DNA from: Nocardioides sp. zg-1228
GTDB lineage: Bacteria > Actinomycetota > Actinomycetes > Propionibacteriales > Nocardioidaceae
Direction of reading: 5' to 3'
Length of the DNA: 64,000 nt
Assembly (NCBI RefSeq): GCF_017086465.1
Contig: NZ_CP070961.1
Coordinates: forward strand, 3,224,001 to 3,288,000
Both the position numbers and the translations under genes were made by a program. How positions within the stretch are numbered: position 1 is the stretch's first letter; every line of letters begins with the position of its first letter. The notes beneath the pieces are model-generated. The model was not told the DNA's origin, ran no database searches, and saw nothing but the letters and a program-made list of their open reading frames with translations. Shown piece after piece: positions 41,701-48,680 of the stretch.

Positions 41701-42364
41701 TGCGCTGGTCGGCGACGGAGAAGGCGCGGATGTCCTCGACGTCGTCGCCCCAGAACTCCACGCGCAGCGGGTGCTCCTCGGTGGGCGGGAAGACGTCGAC
41801 GATGCCGCCGCGCACCGCGAACTCCCCGCGCCGCTCGACCATGTCGACGCGGGAGTAGGCCGCGTCGGCCAGGCCGCGCACGACCTCCTCCAGCGGACGG
41901 TTGTCGCCCGGCGCCAGCTCGACCGGCTCGATGTCGGCGAGGCCGGCGACCTGCGGCTGGAGCAGGCTGCGGATGGGGGCCACGACGACCTTGAGCGGGC
42001 CGTTGGCGACGTCGGAGCCCGGGTGGCGCAGGCGCCGCAGCACGGCGAGGCGGCGTCCGACGGTGTCGCTGCGGGGGCTCAGCCGCTCGTGGGGCAGCGT
42101 CTCCCAGCTCGGGTAGTAGGCCACGGAGGCGGGGTCGACGAGGTCGGCCAGCTCCTCGACGAGGTCCTCGGCCTCGCGCGAGGTCGCCGTGACGGCGAGC
42201 ACCGTGCGCCCGCGCTCCACCAGCCCGTGCACCACGAACGGCCGCACCGCCGCGGGGCCGGTCAGGTCGAGCGCGGACTGCACCCCGGCGTCGGCCAGTG
42301 CTCCGCCCAGCGTGGGAGCGGCGACGACGCGCCGGGCGACGGCGGCGAGGGGCGTGGACGACAC
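38783..42364 (-). CDS. mfd: Transcription-repair coupling factor Mfd
   Basis: Displaces stalled RNA polymerase and recruits the UvrABC system. About 1190 residues with the full domain order: UvrB-homology region (about 1-300, RLAVLRRLRHPG, FFPP-like FPPTEEHPLRVEFWGDD), RNAP-interacting domain (KAGDYVVHEQHGVGRFVEM, about 480-500), helicase motif I GDVGYGKTEIAVRAAF (about 635), DEEQ box VDEEQRFG, motif VI QLRGRVGRSRERAYAY, and the C-terminal TRCF domain. GTG 42364 was favoured: AAGGGA lies 6 nt upstream, within the longer GTG-42385 version, and SSTPLAAV is the expected N-terminus. The antisense 1252-residue frame is a GC-bias shadow. Confidence 0.97.
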   Translation of the reverse strand: MSSTPLAAVARRVVAAPTLGGALADAGVQSALDLTGPAAVRPFVVHGLVERGRTVLAVTATSREAEDLVEELADLVDPASVAYYPSWETLPHERLSPRSDTVGRRLAVLRRLRHPGSDVANGPLKVVVAPIRSLLQPQVAGLADIEPVELAPGDNRPLEEVVRGLADAAYSRVDMVERRGEFAVRGGIVDVFPPTEEHPLRVEFWGDDVEDIRAFSVADQRTLETVERLWAPPCRELLLTDDVRRRAAELGQAHPQLVELTDKMAAGIAVEGMESLAPALVDSMELLVDLMPADTTVLVLDPERARTRAHDLVATSEEFLGASWAAAAGGGTAPIDLGAASYREVADVRLHALGLGHAWWTVSPFGIDTDDVVPDAATAGVPSRTLPVHPAEAYRGDLQQAVDDIRGWVSDDVDVVVVHAGHGPAQRFVELLGENDIAARLVEEEETAGPHVVTVTCGHLVHGIVDDEARVAVLTGDDLSGQKASTRDMRKMPARRKKQIDPLELKAGDYVVHEQHGVGRFVEMRQREISGAVREYLVLEYGPSKRGGPNDMLYVPADTLDQVTRYVGGENPSLDRLGGGDWTKRKNKARRAVREIAAELIKLYAARQATKGYAFGPDTPWQRELEDAFPFTETADQLTTVEEVKADMRRVVPMDRLVCGDVGYGKTEIAVRAAFKAVQDGKQVAVLVPTTLLVTQHLSTFSERMSGFPVEIRALSRFQTDKEAKEVAAGLADGSIDIVVGTHRLLNPDIVVKDLGLIIVDEEQRFGVEHKEQMKRMRTSVDVLSMSATPIPRTLEMAVTGIREMSTITTPPEERHPVLTYVGAYEDRQVVAAVRRELLREGQVFYIHNRVQSIEKAAARIRELVPEARVATAHGQMNERQLEQVMLDFWEKRFDVLVCTTLVESGLDVSNANTMIIERADTLGLSQLHQLRGRVGRSRERAYAYFLYPAEKPMTETAHERLATLAQHSDLGGGMAIAMKDLEIRGAGNLLGGEQSGHIADVGFDLYVRLVGEAVADFKGGGEEELAEVRIELPVDAHLPHDYIPSERLRLEIYKRLAEVRTDADVDEVRAELVDRYGTPPEVVESLLVVARFRARCRQAGVREVTVAGKYVRFAPVDLPESRVVRLQRLYPRSVVKAPVSTILVPRPQGTGFPVRPVAGVALLEWARGVIDEVVAPPAPAASGAAPAASTKE

Positions 42365-42505
42365 CGGAGATCCCTTCGAGAGCACGCGTAAGAGCCCCCC
42401 TGTGGTCCGAGAGGGGGGGGGAGGATGAAAGTCTACGGGGGCTGCCGGACACGCGGACGGGGAGAGGGGTTTGTCCCGTACGCCCCACGGGTAGCAAGCA
42501 CGTCA

Positions 42506-42526
42506 ACGCCCGGCGTTGCCGGGCGT
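42506..42526 (+). other. Hairpin in the 5' leader of the first secreted-protein gene
   Basis: ACGCCCGGC, loop GTT, GCCGGGCGT forms a perfect 9-bp stem about 34 bp upstream of the start at 42561. No T-tract follows. The 196-bp gap to mfd also contains a run of nine G (42413-42421). It may be a leader stability element. Confidence 0.5.
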
Positions 42527-42560
42527 GTCAGCACTTCACCTGAGAGGAACACACGGGGAC

Positions 42561-43274
42561 ATGCGCATCACTCGTCTCATCGCAGGCACGGTCACGGCCG
42601 GCCTTCTCGGCCTCGCGCCCATCGCCGTCGCCGCACCCAGCAGCGCGACCGAGAACCTGACCGCCACGGTCACCGCCACGCCCAGCACCAACGCCGTTAA
42701 GTACGGCGACGACCTGTCCGTCAGCGTGACCGTCACCGGCTCCGACGGCCGCAGCGTCAGCTACGGCAACTCGACCCTCTACGCCCTCGAGGCCGGCGCG
42801 GCCGCGTGGGTGCCCGTCGCCACCGGCACCTACGCGTCGAGCTCCTTCTACGACGTCAAGCCGGCCGCCAACACCCAGTACAAGGTCGTCTACAACGGCT
42901 ACGCCGCCACCTCGACCTCCCAGAACAACTACGCGGCCGCCGAGTCCGCGCCCTTCACCATCGGCGTCGCGCGCAACGTGACCATCGGCAAGGCCAAGGC
43001 CCGCCTGACGATCAAGGGCAAGGTCAAGCCGGACTACAAGAAGAGCAAGGTCAAGATCCAGATCAAGAAGGGCAAGAAGTACAAGAAGTTCAAGACGGTC
43101 AAGACCGACAAGAAGAGCAAGTTCCAGGTCCGCCTGCCTGCTGCCAAGCGCGGCAAGCGGCTCTACTTCAAGATCACCGTGCCGGGGAACTCGAAGTTCC
43201 TCGCCTACAGTGAGGTCTGGTACACCTACAGCTACAAGGCTCCTCTCGCGCGCACCGTCGCCGAGCGGGCCTGA
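42561..43274 (+). CDS. Secreted Ig-like protein with Lys-rich C-terminus (paralogue 1)
   Basis: A 237-residue secreted protein: Sec signal MRITRLIAGTVTAGLLGLAPIAVAA (cleavage near 26). An Ig-like beta domain follows (ATVTATPSTNAVKYGDDLSVSVTVTG, with SVSYGNSTLYALEAGAAAW). The C-terminal half is extremely Lys-rich (KVKPDYKKSKVKIQIKKGKK), the type found as a cell-wall or polymer-binding module in actinomycete exoproteins. ATG 42561 was chosen; the frame opens upstream without a signal peptide. The next gene encodes a paralogue with the same architecture (about 35% similarity by eye in TSYKVAYDG/TQYKVVYNG). The biological role is unknown. Confidence 0.82.
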   Translation: MRITRLIAGTVTAGLLGLAPIAVAAPSSATENLTATVTATPSTNAVKYGDDLSVSVTVTGSDGRSVSYGNSTLYALEAGAAAWVPVATGTYASSSFYDVKPAANTQYKVVYNGYAATSTSQNNYAAAESAPFTIGVARNVTIGKAKARLTIKGKVKPDYKKSKVKIQIKKGKKYKKFKTVKTDKKSKFQVRLPAAKRGKRLYFKITVPGNSKFLAYSEVWYTYSYKAPLARTVAERA

Positions 43275-43295
43275 CCGCCCAGCTTCACCACGTGA

Positions 43296-43326
43296 GCCAG
43301 CGTCGCCCGTCGAGGGCGGCGCTGGC
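43296..43326 (+). terminator. Hairpin between paralogous secreted-protein genes, 13-bp stem
   Basis: GCCAGCGTCGCCC (43296-43308), loop GTCGA, GGGCGGCGCTGGC (43314-43326) pairs along 13 positions with one T-G wobble. It sits 20 bp after the stop of the first gene and 35 bp before the next start, consistent with termination or attenuation. Confidence 0.7.
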
Positions 43327-43361
43327 TCGCGGCCCATCCCGAACCACCGAGGGGCGCGAGA

Positions 43362-44039
43362 ATGTCCTCCCACCGCGGCACCGCCCGACTCCTCGTCACA
43401 GGAGCGCTGGTCGGCACGATGACCGCCGTCGCCGCCCCCGCCACCGCCGCTGACCCGGAGTCGACGACGACCGTCGCCGTGCCGAGCGAGACGGTGATCG
43501 ATTTCGGGGACGTCATCGACATCGACGTCGACGTCGACGTCGACAGCGAGTCGGGCTCCGCGCCGACCGACGGCACGACGACGCTCCTCGCCAAGCGGGC
43601 CACGTCCGACGAGTGGCGCGAGATCGCGACGAACTCCTCGCCCCTGCTCGACTTCACCGGCGTCAGGCCGCGGATGAACACCTCGTACAAGGTCGCCTAC
43701 GACGGCGACAAGGCAGGTTCCTCCCAGGACGACGGCTACACCTCCAGCGAGTCGGACGAGTTCACCGTCCAGGTCGCCCGGTCCATCACCCGCCCCTCCG
43801 GCGGGTTCGCGATCACGGGCAAGGTCCGGCCCCGCTACGTGCAGAAGAAGATCGTCGTCAAGGTCTCGCGCAAGCAGTACTCCGGCTACACGCGCTACCG
43901 GGTCATCCGGACCGACGACCGCGGCAGGTACCGCCTGGACCTCCCCCGTCGCAAGGGGACGTGGTTCTGGTCGTTCCAGACCAAGGGCGACGCCGCCTAC
44001 CTCCCGGCGAGCTTCCGCTGGCGCACCTGGGTCTCCTGA
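43362..44039 (+). CDS. Secreted Ig-like protein (paralogue 2)
   Basis: A 225-residue protein with signal sequence MSSHRGTARLLVTGALVGTM and a signal-peptidase site near AAPATAAD. The Ig-like part contains a run of alternating Asp and Val (DVIDIDVDVDVDSES), an acidic stretch absent from paralogue 1. MNTSYKVAYDGDKAG and ARSITRPSGGFAITGKVRPRY then repeat the layout of its neighbour (ARNVTIGKAKARLTIKGKVKP). Arg instead of Lys dominates its basic C-terminal domain. The tandem arrangement points to gene duplication followed by divergence. Function unknown; likely cell-surface. Confidence 0.8.
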   Translation: MSSHRGTARLLVTGALVGTMTAVAAPATAADPESTTTVAVPSETVIDFGDVIDIDVDVDVDSESGSAPTDGTTTLLAKRATSDEWREIATNSSPLLDFTGVRPRMNTSYKVAYDGDKAGSSQDDGYTSSESDEFTVQVARSITRPSGGFAITGKVRPRYVQKKIVVKVSRKQYSGYTRYRVIRTDDRGRYRLDLPRRKGTWFWSFQTKGDAAYLPASFRWRTWVS

Positions 44040-44118
44040 CCCCCGTGCCGCGCCGTCGGGCGCGGATCGTGGATCGTGCCTTTACCGTTCGACTGTCGGA
44101 CACATAGGTTCGCCTTCC

Positions 44119-45642
44119 ATGAACCACTTCTCGGGATCAGACCAGTCCAGCCTGCCCACCCAGCCCACCCAGCCCACCCCGTCCGGCCAGCCCGCCGCGG
44201 CGCTGACACGGCGCAAGCTCCTCGCCGGCGCCGCCGGAGGCGTCGCGATCGTCGCCGCGGGTCAGCCCGCCTGGGCCGCCGACGCCACCCGCCCCGGAGC
44301 GGTGCGCGGCCCCTCCCTCGCCGTCCGTGACCGCCTCGTCGTCAAGGGCATCCGCCCCTCCCGCGCGCTGTCCGACCTGCGGGTGCTCTCCGAGCGCATC
44401 GGCCCGCGGATCGGCGGCACCGCCTCGGAGCGGGCCGCCGCCGAGTTCGCCCTCACCTCGCTGCGCAGCGCCGGCTGCCGCGACGTACGCCTCGAGCCGT
44501 TCGCCGTCGCCGACAAGTTCCTCGCCGACATCGGCGACCCCGACCGCCAGCTGGCCGACGACATCAGCTGGCAGGCCGGCGCGTCCCCCGACGCCGGCCT
44601 CGACCGCGCCCCGGTCACCGGCCGCGTGGTCGACGTGAAGGCGGCGACCGCACCCGCGTGGCCCGCCGACCCGGCGGCGATCACCGGCGCGGTCGTGCTG
44701 GCCGACGACGCCCAGGACGCCACCCCCGCCACTCGCGTCGAGCTGCGCGCGGCCTTCGTGCTCGAGGCCCAGCGACGCGGCGCGGCGGCCGTGATCCTCC
44801 TGCCCGCCGACCTGGAGTATCCCCGCCGCGCCTCCGCCTCCTCGCCGCGGCTGGTGCCCACGACGGGGTCGAGCGCCCCGCCGTGGACGCCCGTCGCGAC
44901 GATCCCCGTGCTGGGCGTCGCGCAGGTGCAGAAGCGGCTGCTGCGCGAGGAGCTCGCGGTGCGCCCGCTGCGCCTGACGATCCGCACGACCTCGCACCGC
45001 GGCCTGACCAGCAACAACGTCCTCGCCGACATCCCCGGTCGCGCCCGCGCCGGCGGCCCGCTCGTCTACATCTCCGCTCACTACGACTCGGTGATCGGCG
45101 CCCCCGGAGCCAACGACGACGGCTCGGGCACCGTGCTCACGCTCGAGCTCGCCCGGGTGCTGCGCAAGCTGCCCAAGGTCGACGCCACGATCCGCCTCGC
45201 GCTGTGGGGCTCGGAGGAGCAGGGCCTCATCGGCTCGCGCCACCACGTCGCCCAGCTCTCGACGACCGACCGCGGACGCATCCGCGGCGTGTTCCAGAAC
45301 GACATGGTCGGCACCAGCTGGAGCCCCGCCACCCGCTACTGGCAGCTGTCGTTCTCGGGCGCCGGCAACGCGACCACCGACCAGATCACCGCCGCCTCGC
45401 GACGGCTGGGCTACGAGCCGCAGATCTCGCCGGTGACCCAGCGCGGGGCCAGCGACCACCAGTCGTTCCAGGAGGTCGGCATCGCCTCGGCCAACTTCTC
45501 CTGGCGTGGCGAGGCGACGCCGGCCCTGCTCGAGCCGCCCTACCACTCGCCCGAGGACACCATCGACAAGAACATCAGCATGGACCGGCTGACGGTGAGC
45601 ATGGAGATGATCGGCTGCGCGGCCTACGCGCTGGCCACCTGA
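44119..45642 (+). CDS. Tat-exported M28 family aminopeptidase
   Basis: A 507-residue zinc peptidase. The N-terminus has a Tat-type signal: TRRKLLAGAAGG (about 30-41), then a hydrophobic stretch ending PAWAA. A PA domain is inserted (about 170-265, ITGAVVLADDAQDATPATRV). The M28 catalytic domain has metal ligands His in ISAHYDSV (about 317), Asp in GANDDGSGT, Glu pair in GSEEQGLIG, Asp in NDMVG and His in PYHSPEDT. It removes amino acids from the N-terminus of peptides outside the cell. The N-terminal sequence contains short Pro-Thr-Gln repeats (PTQPTQPTPS), encoded by a CCCACCCAG repeat. Confidence 0.92.
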   Translation: MNHFSGSDQSSLPTQPTQPTPSGQPAAALTRRKLLAGAAGGVAIVAAGQPAWAADATRPGAVRGPSLAVRDRLVVKGIRPSRALSDLRVLSERIGPRIGGTASERAAAEFALTSLRSAGCRDVRLEPFAVADKFLADIGDPDRQLADDISWQAGASPDAGLDRAPVTGRVVDVKAATAPAWPADPAAITGAVVLADDAQDATPATRVELRAAFVLEAQRRGAAAVILLPADLEYPRRASASSPRLVPTTGSSAPPWTPVATIPVLGVAQVQKRLLREELAVRPLRLTIRTTSHRGLTSNNVLADIPGRARAGGPLVYISAHYDSVIGAPGANDDGSGTVLTLELARVLRKLPKVDATIRLALWGSEEQGLIGSRHHVAQLSTTDRGRIRGVFQNDMVGTSWSPATRYWQLSFSGAGNATTDQITAASRRLGYEPQISPVTQRGASDHQSFQEVGIASANFSWRGEATPALLEPPYHSPEDTIDKNISMDRLTVSMEMIGCAAYALAT

Positions 45643-45652
45643 GCCTGGTCGC

Positions 45653-46063
45653 TCACGCAGGCGGGGGTGGCGCGGCGTCCGCCTCCGCCTGCGAGCGCAG
45701 GATGCAGAACTCGTTGCCCTCCGGGTCGGCGAACACCACCCATCCGGTGCCCGGCCCCCACTCGCCGCGGTGGTCGGCGACCTCGGTGGCGCCGAGGCCA
45801 CGGACCCGCTCGATCTCGTCGTCGCGGGTGCCGGTGCGCGGGCGCAGGTCGAAGTGGGTCCGCTTGGGGGGCAGGTCGGCGTCGGGCACCTCGAGGAACA
45901 GGATGCTGTGGCCGGTGTCGGGGTCGAGGATCATGCACTCCTCGTGGCCCGGCTCGTTGGGGTCGTCGGCCACGTCGACGTAGCCGAGCAGCGCCTTCCA
46001 CCAGGTGGAGAGCTCGTAGGCGTCGTGACAGTCGACGGTCGTGTGCGAGACGAAGGAGGTCAT
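45653..46063 (-). CDS. VOC (glyoxalase/bleomycin resistance) family protein
   Basis: A 136-residue single-chain VOC protein, two beta-alpha-beta-beta-beta modules. Features: SHTTVDCHDAYELSTWWKALLG, FDLRPRTGTRDDEIERV and WVVFADPEGNEFCILR, the last being the usual metal/fold motif. It could bind an antibiotic or act as dioxygenase/isomerase-like enzyme; no function is assigned. The ATG at 46063 gives a normal length and the open frame upstream continues into the riboswitch region. Convergent with the peptidase gene, with only 10 bp between stops. Confidence 0.85.
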   Translation of the reverse strand: MTSFVSHTTVDCHDAYELSTWWKALLGYVDVADDPNEPGHEECMILDPDTGHSILFLEVPDADLPPKRTHFDLRPRTGTRDDEIERVRGLGATEVADHRGEWGPGTGWVVFADPEGNEFCILRSQAEADAAPPPPA

Positions 46064-46170
46064 GGGCGCCCACACTGGCAATGGGCGCGACCTCCCGCAA
46101 CCGGCTTTCGGGGTGAGTTGCCCGCCTCGCCCCGGCATGACACCGTGGGCCGTGCCCCGACCGCGGGCGA

Positions 46171-46210
46171 CCGGACGAGGGAGCCGTACCCGGACAGCGA
46201 CAAGACGGCC
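46171..46210 (+). ncRNA. Guanidine-III (ykkC-III) riboswitch
   Basis: CCGGACGAGGGAGCCGTACC, then CGGACAGCGACAAGACGGCC, matches the guanidine-III aptamer almost base for base. P1 pairs CCGG with CCGG, the conserved ACGAGG and GACAAGACGGC parts form the pseudoknot that holds the guanidinium ion, and the 3' strand ends 3-8 nt before the ribosome-binding site GAGGAG. This is the known regulatory RNA of guanidinium exporters and related genes; the ligand opens translation of the downstream SMR gene. Confidence 0.88.
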
Positions 46211-46225
46211 GTCGAGGAGATGGCC

Positions 46226-46540
46226 ATGGCCTGGTTGGTGCTCGTCCTGTCCGGCGTCCTGGAGGCGGTGTGGGCCACCGCGCTCGGCCGCTCCGAGGGG
46301 CTCACCCGTCCGCTGCCCACCGCGACCTTCCTCGTCGCGCTCGCGATGAGCATGGCCGGCCTGGGCTACGCCATGCGCACCCTGCCGGTCGGCACGTCGT
46401 ACGCCGTGTGGGTGGGCATCGGCGCCGTGCTGACCGTGGTCGTGGCGATGCTCACCGGCACCGAGTCGTTCTCGGTGGTCAAGGCCCTGCTGCTGGCCGG
46501 GCTGGTCGGGTGCATCGTCGGGCTCAAGCTGGCGCACTGA
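46226..46540 (+). CDS. gdx: SMR family guanidinium exporter (Gdx/SugE type)
   Basis: Exports guanidinium in exchange for protons. The 104-residue protein has the four helices of the small multidrug resistance family, with the essential Glu in helix 1 (LSGVLEAVWATAL, Glu13 by usual numbering) and helix-3 sequence GTSYAVWVGIGAVLTVVVAML. The Trp in GIGA-preceding YAVWVGI fits the Gdx subgroup. Assignment to Gdx rather than generic drug export rests on the guanidine-III riboswitch 15 bp upstream. ATG 46226 was selected over 46220 because GAGGAG is then at the right distance (6 nt). Confidence 0.92.
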   Translation: MAWLVLVLSGVLEAVWATALGRSEGLTRPLPTATFLVALAMSMAGLGYAMRTLPVGTSYAVWVGIGAVLTVVVAMLTGTESFSVVKALLLAGLVGCIVGLKLAH

Positions 46541-46581
46541 CGCCCTCGATCCGATCGACCCCCTCGACCCGAGGCAGCGGG

Positions 46582-47352
46582 TCAGTCGGTGCCGTGGCGG
46601 CGGACGAAGTCGACGATCTCGTCGGCCAGCTCGGGGCGGCACACGATCAGGTCGGGCAGCGAGGTGTCGTCGGCGTTGTAGACCAGCGGCGAGCCGTCGA
46701 CGCGGCTGCAGTGCAGGCCGGCCGCCCGCGCGACGGCGACCGGGGCGGCGTTGTCCCACTGGTACTGCCCACCGGCGTGGACGTAGGCGTCGGCGATGTC
46801 ACGCACCACGCTCATCACCTTCACGCCGGCGCTGCCCATCGGCACCAGCTCGGCGTCGAGCTCGGCGGCCAGCGCCTCGACGAAGGCGGGCGGGCGGCTG
46901 CGGGAGACCGCGATGCGGGGACGCTGCGACGTGCGCGGGGGCACCACGCTGGGCCTGCCGGTGCTGAACGTCTCCCCCAGCGCGGGCTGGGCGACCGCGC
47001 CCGCGACGAGGTCGCCGTCCTCCCACAGCGCCACGTGGACCGCCCAGTCGTCGCGGGGCGGCTCGGAGAACTCCCGGGTGCCGTCGAGCGGGTCGATGAT
47101 CCAGACGCGACGCGCGGTGAGGCGCGACTTGTCGTCGGCCGCCTCCTCCGACAGCACCGCGTCGTCCGGTCGGTGCAGGGTGAGGACGCGGTCGAGCTCG
47201 GCCTGGGCCGCGGCGTCGCCGGCGTCCTTGAGCGCCTTGCCCTCCAGCCCTTCGGCCGCCGCGCCGGCGCGCACGTCGAGCAGCACCGAGCCGGCGCGCT
47301 CGGCCGCCCAGGCGGCGAAGGCGTGGTCGTCGAGCGTGGCGGGGTCGATCAT
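46582..47352 (-). CDS. cysQ: 3'(2'),5'-bisphosphate nucleotidase / inositol-monophosphatase-like phosphatase (CysQ)
   Basis: A 256-residue metal-dependent phosphatase. The Mg-binding motif is WIIDPLDGTREFSE (about 84-97), preceded by the Glu pair SEEAADD (about 69), and ending with the distal Asp of QYQWDNAAPVAVAR (about 195-209). The REF after DGT identifies the CysQ branch (PAP phosphatase), which recycles the by-product of sulfate assimilation. Inositol phosphatase activity is an alternative. It is preceded by an independent regulator gene with 66 bp between, so it may be transcribed separately. Confidence 0.9.
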   Translation of the reverse strand: MIDPATLDDHAFAAWAAERAGSVLLDVRAGAAAEGLEGKALKDAGDAAAQAELDRVLTLHRPDDAVLSEEAADDKSRLTARRVWIIDPLDGTREFSEPPRDDWAVHVALWEDGDLVAGAVAQPALGETFSTGRPSVVPPRTSQRPRIAVSRSRPPAFVEALAAELDAELVPMGSAGVKVMSVVRDIADAYVHAGGQYQWDNAAPVAVARAAGLHCSRVDGSPLVYNADDTSLPDLIVCRPELADEIVDFVRRHGTD

Positions 47353-47418
47353 GCTGCGGCCCCCGCGGCGAGGGGGGCGGAGCGGTGCTCGACGTGGGGT
47401 GAGGTCATGGACCGAAGC

Positions 47419-48285
47419 CTAGCGACGGAGGAGCACCAGGGCCGGGGGCGCCCGGTCCGCAGTCCCCCGCCGAGGGTCCGGCACCGCCTCGACCGTGACG
47501 CGCACCTCCCCCGCCGCTCGGGGCTCGGCGGCCGGCTCGGCTCGCGGCACCTCCCCCGAGTCCGAGCCGGAGTCCGAGTCCGAGCCCGACTCCGGCTCGC
47601 GCTCCGAGCCCGCGTTCGAGCCCGGGTACGACTGGTAGGCCTGGTGGAACGTCGCCACGGCCTTGAGCTGCGTCGACACGCCCAGCTTGGCGCGCAGCGC
47701 CTTGACGTGGCTGCGGACGGTGCCCTCCGCGACCCCCATCTCGACGCCCACCTCGGCCACCCGCCGCCCGGACGCGAGGAGCTCGAGGACGCGCCGCTGC
47801 TGGGGCGAGAGCGTCTCGAGCTGGGCGCGTGCCTGCCGGCGCCGGTCGAGGTCGTGGGCGTAGGCGGCGCGGAGCACCGCCCGCCTGTCCGGGTCCATCG
47901 CCGAGTCGCCGGCCACGAGTCGCCGTACGACGTCGGCGAGCTGGGTCACCGAGGTCGACACGGTCACCACGTCGACGGTGTCATCGGCCAGGAGTCCACC
48001 CCATCGCACGGAGGCCTCGGCGGAGGTCACCACCACGACCCGACCGGCTCGTCGGCGCGCCAGCGCCTCGACATGGGCGACGACCTCCGGATTGTCAAGA
48101 CCGTCCACCACGGCGACGAACACCGCTGGACCGAGCTCCTCGGAGTCGTCGGAGGTCGCCTCTCCGTCCACGGACTCCCACCGGCGGGTGCGTGCAGGCA
48201 CACCGACGGAGCCGAGCGCGGCGGTGATCGCCTGCGCCACCAAGAGGTGCGGGGACAGCACCCACACCGGACCCGCCACGCTCAT
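47419..48285 (-). CDS. LuxR-type regulator with degenerate receiver domain
   Basis: A 288-residue protein: N-terminal receiver-like domain (about 5-125) and C-terminal LuxR HTH (about 155-215, LSPQQRRVLELLASGRRVAEVG; GVAEGTVRSHVKALRAKLGV). The receiver starts VWVLSPHLLVAQA, lacking the Asp pair, and the expected Lys site reads VSTSV; the central Asp (VVDGL) remains. It is therefore probably phosphorylation-independent or ligand-controlled. Residues after 225 are an acidic Ser/Asp/Glu tail (SESDSD type). ATG 48285 was chosen over the longer frame (family start). Divergent from the kinase/regulator pair across about 395 bp. Confidence 0.85.
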   Translation of the reverse strand: MSVAGPVWVLSPHLLVAQAITAALGSVGVPARTRRWESVDGEATSDDSEELGPAVFVAVVDGLDNPEVVAHVEALARRRAGRVVVVTSAEASVRWGGLLADDTVDVVTVSTSVTQLADVVRRLVAGDSAMDPDRRAVLRAAYAHDLDRRRQARAQLETLSPQQRRVLELLASGRRVAEVGVEMGVAEGTVRSHVKALRAKLGVSTQLKAVATFHQAYQSYPGSNAGSEREPESGSDSDSGSDSGEVPRAEPAAEPRAAGEVRVTVEAVPDPRRGTADRAPPALVLLRR

Positions 48286-48680
48286 GTACGCCTCCCTCGC
48301 GCTGGTCGCGCCTCCCAGCCTGTCCGGGCCGGGGCGAGGAAAGGTCCCTCGCCACCCAACGTGCACCGAATTGGGGAGGCGGGAAGCAGCGTGGGTGACG
48401 CCTACCCGCTTGAAGGGAAATCCATGCCCGCTGGATCCGCTCTGACGGCGACCTGAACGGCTCCTTGACGAAGCCTGCAGGACTCCTGCGAACGGCGGAC
48501 CAGACCGGCGTTGCCCGATATGGGGGAGGGCTCACACAATCGTCGGACCCCCTCGCGCCACAGTCGCACTCTCGTGGAGGGAGTGCACTCACACACCAAC
48601 CACGTCGATCTCGCAGGGCGCCGGGAACGCCCACCGTGATCGATCGGCGTGGACCGAAGTCGTATCGCAGGGGGAGCACG
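48286..48680. other. 395-bp divergent intergenic region without a gene
   Basis: Lies between the LuxR gene (left) and histidine kinase gene (right). It contains a 13-bp palindrome GCAGGACTCCTGC (48477-48489) just downstream of TTGACG (48465-48470), and GCACTC/GAGTGC arms near 48564-48585. The open frames in it lack RBS and coding bias. No good -10 partner for TTGACG was found, so no promoter is called. Confidence 0.4.

Noticed and set aside
38633-42391. 1250-residue plus-strand frame
   Set aside because: It is the antisense of mfd and the SurA-like gene, rich in His/Arg/Gly/Asp/Val/Leu with no domain; mfd is certain.
42413-42421. Run of nine G as a phase-variation tract
   Set aside because: It lies outside a coding region, upstream of both neighbours, and no variation can be judged from one sequence.
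48465-48493. Promoter TTGACG for the histidine kinase
   Set aside because: No -10-like sequence at 16-18 bp; only the nearby palindrome is noted.
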